Source: Acidobacteriota bacterium
GTDB lineage: Bacteria; Acidobacteriota; Thermoanaerobaculia; Multivoradales; Multivoraceae
Direction of reading: 5' to 3'
NCBI GenBank assembly: GCA_028877275.1
Contig: JAPPFP010000023.1
Coordinates: 1 to 64,000 of the forward strand
Length of the DNA stretch: 64,000 nt
A program made the translations under genes and the position numbers. The stretch's first letter is position 1; the number at the start of each line of letters is the position of its first letter. This document shows positions 6,976 through 14,117 of the stretch, piece by piece. A model generated the notes under the pieces. It saw only the letters and a list, made by a program, of their open reading frames with translations, did not search any database and was not told the origin of the DNA.

Positions 6976-8796
6976 TCAGTCCGAGTTGGCGCCTGTGCTT
7001 CCGGTGGCGGTTGCCATGACCTCGATGGCGGCCTCACGCATCGTGACCGCGAGCGTGCGTCCGTCGGGGCTCACGCTCGGCTGGAGCGCGCCGAGCCCGC
7101 CGGTCGTGACCTGTTCCGTAGCGCCGGTGAGGATGTCCACGCGCCACACCTGGAAGGGCCCGAAGCCGTCGTTTCGCGAGTAGAAGAGCGACGCGCCGTC
7201 GGCGCTCCACTCGGGTGCGCTGTAGGGCTCGCCATTGACGAAGGAGAGAACGGCCGTTGGGGCTCCACCCGCCGCCGTCACCGTGTACACGGTGACGCGT
7301 CCGTCCTCAGGCGAGCGTCCGTAGAAGGCCAGCCGCTCGCCGTCCGGTGAGAAGCGGGCGCCCATGGCATAGCCCTGGAACCCGTCGAGCGGGACGCGGA
7401 CGGGGTCGGCGGCCGCGCGCCCCGTGGCGGGATCGACGGCGACCGTGTACACGGACCCCGGGTTCCCCTCGGACGGCGGGCCGTGGCTGCTGAAGGCGAG
7501 CGTCCGCCCGTCCGGGCTCCAGTCCGGCTCGCCGGTGTCCGCGCCCGGTCCGAATCGCGTCAGTCGTGTGGGTCCGTCGCTCCCGTCAACCGGTACGAGC
7601 CAGATGTCGTCGCTTTGCTCAAGGTGACCGTGGAAGGCGAGCCACCGGCCGTCTGGCGACCACGCGGCGCCGTAGTCCTCGTGCTCCTCCGAGAGGAGTG
7701 TGCGGACCGTGCCGGCCGGGGCGCCCTCCGCGTCGAGGTCGAGGACGCCCAGGTCGAAGTCGATCGGCATGCGGAGGCGTCGCCAGGAGAACGTGGTGAA
7801 ACCAAGCGCCCTTCCGTCGGGGCGCCAGGAAGGCAGGAAGGCGCTCGTGCCGCCCGCCGTCGTCACGTCGACGGGGTCGCCCCCGCTCGCTGGAACGAGG
7901 CCCACCGCGGTGCGCGTGTGGTACACGCTGAGAGCGACGCGACCGTCGGCCAGCGGCGTGACCGCGAGCACGTCACAGCCGTCTTGCGTCAGCCGTTCGG
8001 CCGGGCCGCCGTCCAGCGGCACGCGCCAGCCGACCAGGAACGAGTCGTCGGGCCCCGCTGCCGCGAGATAGAGCGCGTCTCCCGCGGGGGACCACTCCAC
8101 GCGACTGTCCCATCCGAAGCGGAAGTCGGCGGCGAGCGTGCGCGTCTCGCCCGTCGCGATCTCCGTCACGGCCAGGTCCGCGCGGTATCCGCCCGCAACC
8201 TGAAGATGCGCGACCGAGCGTCCGTCGGGAGATCGAACCGGCGCGGCCCACCCCTCGGCGCGATCGACGAGCACGGTCGCGTCGTCGAGTCCCGGCCCAT
8301 ACTCGACCCATGCGGCATCGGCGCCCGCGTGTCGAAGCGCGGTCACGGTCCCGTCGGACAGCAAACGCGGATGGTCGACGCGGGCGTCTCCGGGATCCAC
8401 GATGCGCGACTCCTGGCCGGTGGTCGGGTCCAGGGTCCAGACCCCGTGACTTGCGGGTCGGCGGTCGACGTACACGACACGCGAGCCGTCGGGCGACCAG
8501 GTCACCCGGAACCGTTCCGCCGGCGTCGTGGTCAAGACGCGACCTACCCCTGTCGCAACGTCGTAGACCGTCAGCGATCTGGCGCCCGCGGCAAAGTCGG
8601 CGAACACGACGCGGTCGCCGGCAGGCGACGGGATGCCGGGGTAGGCGTCGTAGAGGTCCGTGTGGACGTGTCGCGCGAGCACGACGTCCGGGACTTCTTC
8701 GACGTTGCTTCCGCACGCCGACGCAGCGAGGAGCGGTACCGCCAGCAGGCCGGGGGATGCAGCCCACCGGCGCCATGACCGCCGCCGAGCCTGCAC
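6976..8796 (-). CDS. TolB-like PD40 beta-propeller lipoprotein
   Basis: A 606-residue secreted protein. A hydrophobic signal ends in a lipobox (LLAASAC, Cys about 28), so it is probably anchored to a membrane. The mature part is built of repeated PD40/WD-like blades: about nine copies of SPDGRxLAF-type motifs such as SPDGSRVVYVDRR, SPDGRWLAFHGH and SPDGERLAFYGR. This is the propeller found in TolB and in peptidase N-terminal domains, but there is no TolB N-terminal domain and no peptidase domain. It may be a binding or scaffold protein. The GTG start at 8796 abuts the stop of the universal stress protein gene. Ligand unknown. Confidence 0.8.
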   Translation of the reverse strand: MQARRRSWRRWAASPGLLAVPLLAASACGSNVEEVPDVVLARHVHTDLYDAYPGIPSPAGDRVVFADFAAGARSLTVYDVATGVGRVLTTTPAERFRVTWSPDGSRVVYVDRRPASHGVWTLDPTTGQESRIVDPGDARVDHPRLLSDGTVTALRHAGADAAWVEYGPGLDDATVLVDRAEGWAAPVRSPDGRSVAHLQVAGGYRADLAVTEIATGETRTLAADFRFGWDSRVEWSPAGDALYLAAAGPDDSFLVGWRVPLDGGPAERLTQDGCDVLAVTPLADGRVALSVYHTRTAVGLVPASGGDPVDVTTAGGTSAFLPSWRPDGRALGFTTFSWRRLRMPIDFDLGVLDLDAEGAPAGTVRTLLSEEHEDYGAAWSPDGRWLAFHGHLEQSDDIWLVPVDGSDGPTRLTRFGPGADTGEPDWSPDGRTLAFSSHGPPSEGNPGSVYTVAVDPATGRAAADPVRVPLDGFQGYAMGARFSPDGERLAFYGRSPEDGRVTVYTVTAAGGAPTAVLSFVNGEPYSAPEWSADGASLFYSRNDGFGPFQVWRVDILTGATEQVTTGGLGALQPSVSPDGRTLAVTMREAAIEVMATATGSTGANSD

Positions 8797-10956
8797 TCAG
8801 GCTTCCGGTTCGCCGGCCTTGCGCTTGTCGTCGAGGGCCGACATCAGGCCGACCTCGTTCAGGTAGGTGCCGGCCTTCGCGTCCTTGGCCGCTTCGACCT
8901 GGGCTTCGCTCGCGCCGGCTTCGGCGAGAGCCGAGAAGGGGCACCTGCCGGCGGCGGTCGCGGCTTGTGCTTCGGCCTCGGCGACGTCCCTGGCGGGCGA
9001 CTCGTCCTTCTTGTCGAGCTCGTAGGCGGCGATCATCTGCTCCATCAGCTTGCGGCCGAGCTCGATGCCCTCTTCGACGGTCTTGATCCCGATCCGGGAG
9101 ACGTGCTTCTCGCGCGCAACGAGTTCGACGCGCTCCTGGGTGCGGTCACGCATGAACCCTGCCGGAACCCGGAGAATGCGCTCGACGGCTTCGGCGGTCC
9201 ACTCGTGGTTCGAGAGCAGCGGGACCCGGTCGTCGTCGCGGGCGATCAGCTTGCGCTCGTCCGCGGGCGCTTCGGCGGCGCCGTTGCCGTTCGCCTCGGT
9301 CGCCTGTACGCGGGCCTCGATCGTCACGGGTTCGCCGGTCTCGTCCTCGATCATCACGCGCGCGAACTCGAAGGTGACGGTGGGCAGCTTGCTCATCCGC
9401 GCCTTCTTCTCGATCCGCGCCTTGGCGCGGCGCCGGCGGTAGGCGTCCTCGATCGTCTTGAGCGCCAGGCGGGCGTCGGCGGTCCACTTCAGCTTGCGGC
9501 CGTCGTAGGTGGTCTCGACCTCGAGACCGCCCTCCATCTCGGCGATCCGCTCCAGCATCTCTTCGGTGATCTGCTCGAAGGAGTCGCTGCCGCAGACGCC
9601 GCAGCGGACCGGGTCGGGTTCGGCCGAGGTGACGCCGCACTTGCGGCAGATGAAGGTCGGCCGGCTGCGCGCGAGCTGCAGGGCGATCTTCTCGGCCAGG
9701 GCTTCCGTCTCGCGCGCGGTGTACTTCGGCATGTAGCGGTCCATCGCCTCGTCGAGCACGTCGCTCGAGATCACGCTGTGGCCCTGTTCGACCGCCAGAC
9801 GGTAGAGGGCCGTACGGGCGATGCCGCGTACCTGCTCGGGGACGCGCTTGAAGCGCTCCTCGGCTTCGGGGGTCCAGCGGATGCTCTCCTCGGCCTTGAC
9901 GTCGAGTTCCGGGTACTCCAGCCGGGTCGTCAGGAGCAGGTCGCAGGGGCAGGCGCGGAGCAGGTTCTCGGCGTTGCTGCCGAGGCCCGTCTCGCTGTCG
10001 TCGCTGTGGACGCCGACCCGGCCGATGACGAGCATCCAGGGATCGATCTTGCGGGCGTGATCGAGGACCTTCTGGAACGCCTTGCCGTCGAGCAGGGTCT
10101 TCGTCAACTCGACGCCGACCTCGGTCGCCATCGTCTGGGCGACATCCAGGTGGGACTGGTAGATCTGCGCCAGGCCGGTGTCGATGATCTCCTCGTGGAG
10201 CTGGTTCTGCTCCTCGAAACGGAAGATCTTCGCGGCGCGCTCGGTCAGCACGTTGACGACGCCCTTGAATACGGAGTAGTGGAGGTAGGGGTCGTAGACC
10301 GAGATCGCCTCGACCTTCTTGCCGAAGGTCTTCGCCAGGTCGATCGCGGTCATCAGGGCGCCGAAGGACTGGGGCGAACCGTCGACGCCGACCAGGATCG
10401 TGTCGCGGCCGTCGGTCTCTTCGTGGCGCCCGTTGCCGTTGCCGTTCGACGCCCCGGTCTTCGCCGGCAGCCGCTTGATGACCAGGACGTCCCGGTCGGC
10501 GGTGCGGGCGACCCGCTCACAGACCGAGCCGATCTGGGTGTCGCGGACGCGGCCGATTCCCATCACGCCGAGCACGGTCAGGTCGTAGCCCGACTCGCGG
10601 ATGTCGCGGACGATCTCGACGTGGTGCTTGCCGTCCATCATCTTCGGCTCGAACTCGAGCCCGGCGTCGTCGCAGACCGCCTTCATCGGCTCGAGGTAGC
10701 TCTCCGAGATGAGCTCCAGACCCATCGTGATGAGCGAGTCGTGGATCTTCCGCTGGCGGTCGAGCTCCGTTTCCTCGAGGTACTCGTCCGGCAGGGTGTA
10801 CTCCATCTGCTTGAACCGGTAGTCGTGCATGCTGGCCGCGTAGACGTGGCAGCCGACCATCGTGGAGTCGAACTTGCGACCCAGCTCGACCGCCGACGCG
10901 ATCGCCTGGTTCGAGTAGTCCGAGTTGTCGACGGGGACGTAGATCGTCTTGTACAT
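8797..10956 (-). CDS. Tandem universal stress protein with PCP_red modules and zinc ribbon
   Basis: A 719-residue multidomain protein. UspA domain 1 spans about 1-164, with a nucleotide-loop-like GVMGIGRVRDTQIGSVCERV. UspA domain 2 spans about 185-345 (GRVGVHSDDSETGLGSNAEN). Then come a PCP_red module (361-408, WTPEAEERFKRVPEQVRG), a zinc ribbon (Cys437/440 and Cys452/455), a degenerate PCP_red-like module (491-537) and a third one (586-640, WTAEAVERILRVPAGF). A CPFSALAEAG motif at 672-680 is also found in the small protein at 2404-2883. Usp domains usually bind ATP and sense redox, oxygen or energy stress. The architecture suggests a regulator or chaperone tied to the radical SAM/Mrp set downstream. 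It follows the respiratory locus by 67 bases. Confidence 0.85.
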   Translation of the reverse strand: MYKTIYVPVDNSDYSNQAIASAVELGRKFDSTMVGCHVYAASMHDYRFKQMEYTLPDEYLEETELDRQRKIHDSLITMGLELISESYLEPMKAVCDDAGLEFEPKMMDGKHHVEIVRDIRESGYDLTVLGVMGIGRVRDTQIGSVCERVARTADRDVLVIKRLPAKTGASNGNGNGRHEETDGRDTILVGVDGSPQSFGALMTAIDLAKTFGKKVEAISVYDPYLHYSVFKGVVNVLTERAAKIFRFEEQNQLHEEIIDTGLAQIYQSHLDVAQTMATEVGVELTKTLLDGKAFQKVLDHARKIDPWMLVIGRVGVHSDDSETGLGSNAENLLRACPCDLLLTTRLEYPELDVKAEESIRWTPEAEERFKRVPEQVRGIARTALYRLAVEQGHSVISSDVLDEAMDRYMPKYTARETEALAEKIALQLARSRPTFICRKCGVTSAEPDPVRCGVCGSDSFEQITEEMLERIAEMEGGLEVETTYDGRKLKWTADARLALKTIEDAYRRRRAKARIEKKARMSKLPTVTFEFARVMIEDETGEPVTIEARVQATEANGNGAAEAPADERKLIARDDDRVPLLSNHEWTAEAVERILRVPAGFMRDRTQERVELVAREKHVSRIGIKTVEEGIELGRKLMEQMIAAYELDKKDESPARDVAEAEAQAATAAGRCPFSALAEAGASEAQVEAAKDAKAGTYLNEVGLMSALDDKRKAGEPEA

Positions 10957-11023
10957 GGTGGTGTCTCTTGTGTTGACGGAGTGTCGGGTCAGAGAGATTC
11001 GGCTTCCTGGCCGGAGAGTCGGG

Positions 11024-12802
11024 TTAGACGGCGGGAGCCTCGGTTGCGGTGAGGGTGGCGCCCGAGGCCTCTTCGTCGGCCGCCTTCTGGCGGGCGCGGC
11101 GGCGGACCAGGAAGACGACCAGCAACTCGATGGCGAGCACGATCAGGGCGGCGCGGAGCACGGGACCCGCCACCGCCTGCTCGACGCTCGGCTCGGTGTA
11201 GACGTAGAACCAGGACGACAGGGCCCGCTTGTTGCCGCGTTCGCGGTTGAAACCGTCCCAGACGCTGAAGGCGACCGGCGTGTACTGCTCCTCGGCGAAG
11301 CTGACGCCGGCTCGCGACGAGCGGCGTCGCTTGTAGGTCACGGTCCACGCGCCCTGGTCGTAGGAGGTCACCGCCTCGACGATGTCCGCCTCGGTCGGCT
11401 CGATCGAATCGCTGCCGCGGCCCCGGAACGTGTCGGCGACGCCGTAGGTCAGGTTGACGAACCAGAGGTCGACCGGGTTCTGGGCGTCGCCGTACAGGAA
11501 GTACGGCTTGAGTTCGGGAGTCTCTTCGGGCGCTAGCGACGCCGGGAACTGCAGCGCCACGGCGTCCGAGAACTCCGCACCTCCGGCGCCCGCGTCGGCG
11601 GTTCCGAAGAAATCGTCGCCGCCGTCGCCGAAGAAGTCGTCACCGCTGTCGCCGAAGAAGTCGTCTTCCGCGGGCGCTTCCTCGCCGCCGAAGTCGCCGA
11701 AGAAGTCGTCGGAGTCGCCAGCATCGTCGGCCGCGTCGCCGCCGATGCCGTTGTCCTCGTCCCACATTGGCACTTCCAGGCTCGGGTTGTTGCGGCCCGA
11801 GGTATCGGCGCGCAGATCGTGCCAGCGGACCCGAAACGCGATCTCGTCGCGGTTGTAGACCGCCTGGGCCTCGATCGAGGTGACGGGGGGAAAGAAGTTG
11901 CGTCCCGGTTCGGTGATCTGGCCGACCAGGGGGAAGCGGGTCATCGGCGCGGACTCGAACAGCGCGTCGAGCGTTTCCTCGTCCTGCAGGTCGATCGGCT
12001 CCGCCGAGTAGACCGCCGTGATCAGGGTGCCGTAGTTCGGATCGTCTCCGTCGCCCAGGGAGTAGACGTAGTTCACCAGGTGCTGGCGATCCTCGACCTC
12101 GAGCGAGTCGGCGTAGGACGGCATCGGCGTGCCGTTCAGCCCGGTGGAGAACGTGCGGTAGATGTCCTCCTTGGTCGGACCGCCGCGGTAGGTCCAGCGC
12201 TGGGTCAGGTCGGCGGCTCTGATCGGGTCGCCCTTGTCGTTGACCAGGGTCGGCGCCGAAGCGCCGTCCCCCCGGCCGACCTCGCCGTGGCATGCGCCGC
12301 AGGCCTGCTCCTCGTAGAGCACGCGGCCGCGGGCGACCGACTCCTCGGTCGATTCGAGCGGCCGGGGAATCTCGATCGGTTCGGCGTAGCGGTCGGGGTT
12401 CTCGAAGTCGGGCGAGAAGGTCTTGATGTAGTAGATGACGTTCTGGATCTCGGCGCTTGTCAGGTTCGGCCAGCCCGGCATCGAGGTGTAGGGGGCTCCG
12501 ATCTCGATGATCCGGCGCAGGTCGTCGTCCGTCGGCAGCATGCCGTTCGGTGTGGTGCGGAACTTGTACTTGCCGGTGGTGAAGTCACGCGGCTTCGGCC
12601 GGACCCGCGGCGTGGCGTAGCCGTTGCCGTCGCCCGTGTCGCCGTGGCACTGGCCGCAGTACTTGTCGTAGACGACCTTGCCGGCCGCCCGCTGCTCTTC
12701 CGTGCCGAGGTCGACCTGGGCGACGGCGGGCAGAGCCAGGATCAGGGCGGCGGTGGCGAACGTTGCCGCGGTCCGGGTGCGTCGGTTGGCGTGCGCGGTC
12801 AT
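11024..12802 (-). CDS. Diheme cytochrome c fused to ethylbenzene-dehydrogenase-type heme-b domain
   Basis: A 592-residue exported protein. The signal peptide ends near AVAQ at about 29. Two cytochrome c modules carry CGQCH (49-53) and CGACH (168-172). Residues from about 285 resemble the heme-binding gamma subunit of ethylbenzene/DMSO-type dehydrogenases (for example DAVALQFPA and GDAQNPVDLWFV), and a C-terminal membrane helix lies at about 548-566. An acidic insertion at 348-409 contains four DDFFG repeats. The ATG at 12802 overlaps the stop of the previous gene (TGATG); the longer upstream frame is only a shadow of that gene. As the last gene of the act/cyd-like operon, it probably carries electrons on the periplasmic side of that complex. 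Confidence 0.85.
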   Translation of the reverse strand: MTAHANRRTRTAATFATAALILALPAVAQVDLGTEEQRAAGKVVYDKYCGQCHGDTGDGNGYATPRVRPKPRDFTTGKYKFRTTPNGMLPTDDDLRRIIEIGAPYTSMPGWPNLTSAEIQNVIYYIKTFSPDFENPDRYAEPIEIPRPLESTEESVARGRVLYEEQACGACHGEVGRGDGASAPTLVNDKGDPIRAADLTQRWTYRGGPTKEDIYRTFSTGLNGTPMPSYADSLEVEDRQHLVNYVYSLGDGDDPNYGTLITAVYSAEPIDLQDEETLDALFESAPMTRFPLVGQITEPGRNFFPPVTSIEAQAVYNRDEIAFRVRWHDLRADTSGRNNPSLEVPMWDEDNGIGGDAADDAGDSDDFFGDFGGEEAPAEDDFFGDSGDDFFGDGGDDFFGTADAGAGGAEFSDAVALQFPASLAPEETPELKPYFLYGDAQNPVDLWFVNLTYGVADTFRGRGSDSIEPTEADIVEAVTSYDQGAWTVTYKRRRSSRAGVSFAEEQYTPVAFSVWDGFNRERGNKRALSSWFYVYTEPSVEQAVAGPVLRAALIVLAIELLVVFLVRRRARQKAADEEASGATLTATEAPAV

Positions 12803-13620
12803 CAGTGCTGCCCCAGCGCGCGCGGCTCGTAGCCGTTGAAGTCGTAGATGAACAGGTTGACGTCCCACATCTCCTCGGTGGTCAGGAACTTCTCCCAGGC
12901 GGGCATGGCACTGTCCCAGGGCGTGCCGCCGGCTGGCATGCCGGGACCGCCCTTGGCGATCCGCCAGTGAACGAACGAGGATTGCAGGGCCGGCAGCGTG
13001 CCGACGTCGTTGAAGTTGCTGGGCACCGGGTTCAGGCCGTGGGCGAACATGCCGTCGCCGCCCATGCCGTCGCCGTGGCACCAGAAGCAGTTCTCGTAGT
13101 ACACCCGGCGGCCGTTCTCCACGTGCTTCCCGTACAGCTCCGGGTCGTCGTGCTTGTAGTGGAGGTACGGGTTCTCCGCCGTCGCCATGTCGATCGTCTC
13201 GTCGTGAACGGTGAGTTCAGTGGGCGGCGGCGGATGGATCTCGCGGCCGAATCCGGGCGCCTCGAGCGGCATGGTCAGGTCGGCGTAGGCGTTGTAGGCA
13301 GCGAGGCCCGGGAGAGCGACGAGCAGACCGGCCAGGGCCAGACGGTAACGGGGCTCGAGAATCAGGCGCTGGATTGGTTGGACCGTTTCCGCCAACCGCT
13401 CACGGCTGGAAGAGGCGTAGCTAACCAGCGCGAGGCCGGTGATCCCCAGATAGATCGTCGCGACGGACTGCGGGATCGGCACGGTGAAGCCGAACCTGAA
13501 GAAGGCCCACAGGGCGCCCCCGGTGTAGAGGAGCCAGACGAGGGTGTGGGCCCGCCGCCAGGCGAGCACTCCGCCAATGGCGGCCAGTGCCAGAACGATG
13601 GGTAGGTTGAGTCCCCACAT
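12802..13620 (-). CDS. Membrane-anchored monoheme cytochrome c
   Basis: A 272-residue protein. The first 115 residues hold about four hydrophobic helices; the periplasmic C-terminal domain carries one heme motif (CFWCH, 178-182) with the class I pattern YYENCFWCHGDGMGGDG and a downstream Met-rich stretch (MPAGG, SAMPAWEKF) that could supply the axial Met. It lies between the CX3CH cytochrome (11-base gap) and the diheme/EBDH cytochrome (one-base overlap). It is an electron carrier of the same respiratory unit and, given its multi-helix anchor, could be a fixed subunit rather than a mobile carrier. Confidence 0.85.
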   Translation of the reverse strand: MWGLNLPIVLALAAIGGVLAWRRAHTLVWLLYTGGALWAFFRFGFTVPIPQSVATIYLGITGLALVSYASSSRERLAETVQPIQRLILEPRYRLALAGLLVALPGLAAYNAYADLTMPLEAPGFGREIHPPPPTELTVHDETIDMATAENPYLHYKHDDPELYGKHVENGRRVYYENCFWCHGDGMGGDGMFAHGLNPVPSNFNDVGTLPALQSSFVHWRIAKGGPGMPAGGTPWDSAMPAWEKFLTTEEMWDVNLFIYDFNGYEPRALGQH

Positions 13621-13631
13621 GATGGATCAGG

Positions 13632-14117
13632 TCAATAGCCGAGGTCGGTGTCGAGGGTTACGGTCGGTGTTCCGCCCAGACTCTGCAACCAGGCGATCAC
13701 CGCTTTCATTTCGTCTTCCGAGAGGCTGATCGGCGGCTGGTCTATCGCCTGCATTCCATCCGCAAAGCCGGGAACGATGAACGCCGCCGGTTCGTAGAGG
13801 GACTGGGCCAGGTACTCGAGGCCGGAGAGCCCTTCGATCTGGGTCGCGGCGCGGGCGCCGATTCCGTCCAGGTCCGGGTAGCGGAGCGGCCCGCTCTGGC
13901 CGACGGTGTGACAGCCGACCAGGCACTGTCCCTTGCCGCTGGCGAGTTCCGCACCGACCGCGACCAGATCCTCCGTCGTCATCTCGGCGCTGATCAGCAC
14001 GGGCGGCGGCGGATGGGCCTCCTTCTGCGGCACGATCTGGCCCAGGTACATGTAGAAGGCCGTCGTACCCAGCACGAGCAGGACCAGCCGCAGGGGCATG
14101 GGGACGCTCAGCTTCAT
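13632..14117 (-). CDS. Membrane-anchored cytochrome c with CX3CH heme motif
   Basis: A 161-residue protein with one N-terminal helix (about 8-28) and a cytochrome c domain. The heme motif is CLVGCH (Cys65, Cys69, His70): three residues separate the cysteines instead of two. The reading was checked at codon level (tgc ctg gtc ggc tgt cac). CX3CH sites are rare and known only in some cytochromes. Downstream PPISLSEDEMKAVIAWLQSL fits a class I cytochrome C-terminal helix, and an axial Met is possible at GFADGMQA. It overlaps the CydA-like gene by four bases (ATGA), implying translational coupling to the membrane subunit. Confidence 0.8.
   Translation of the reverse strand: MKLSVPMPLRLVLLVLGTTAFYMYLGQIVPQKEAHPPPPVLISAEMTTEDLVAVGAELASGKGQCLVGCHTVGQSGPLRYPDLDGIGARAATQIEGLSGLEYLAQSLYEPAAFIVPGFADGMQAIDQPPISLSEDEMKAVIAWLQSLGGTPTVTLDTDLGY

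Noticed and set aside
8965..11052. A 695-codon plus-strand frame opposite the universal stress protein
   Set aside because: It is antisense to a protein with two Usp domains and several modules; repetitive Leu/Val/Asp-rich text without motifs.
11590..11720. The DDFFGD region as a nucleotide microsatellite or assembly artefact
   Set aside because: The repeats are spaced unevenly, codons vary, and the frame stays open on both sides, so it looks like a real coding insertion.
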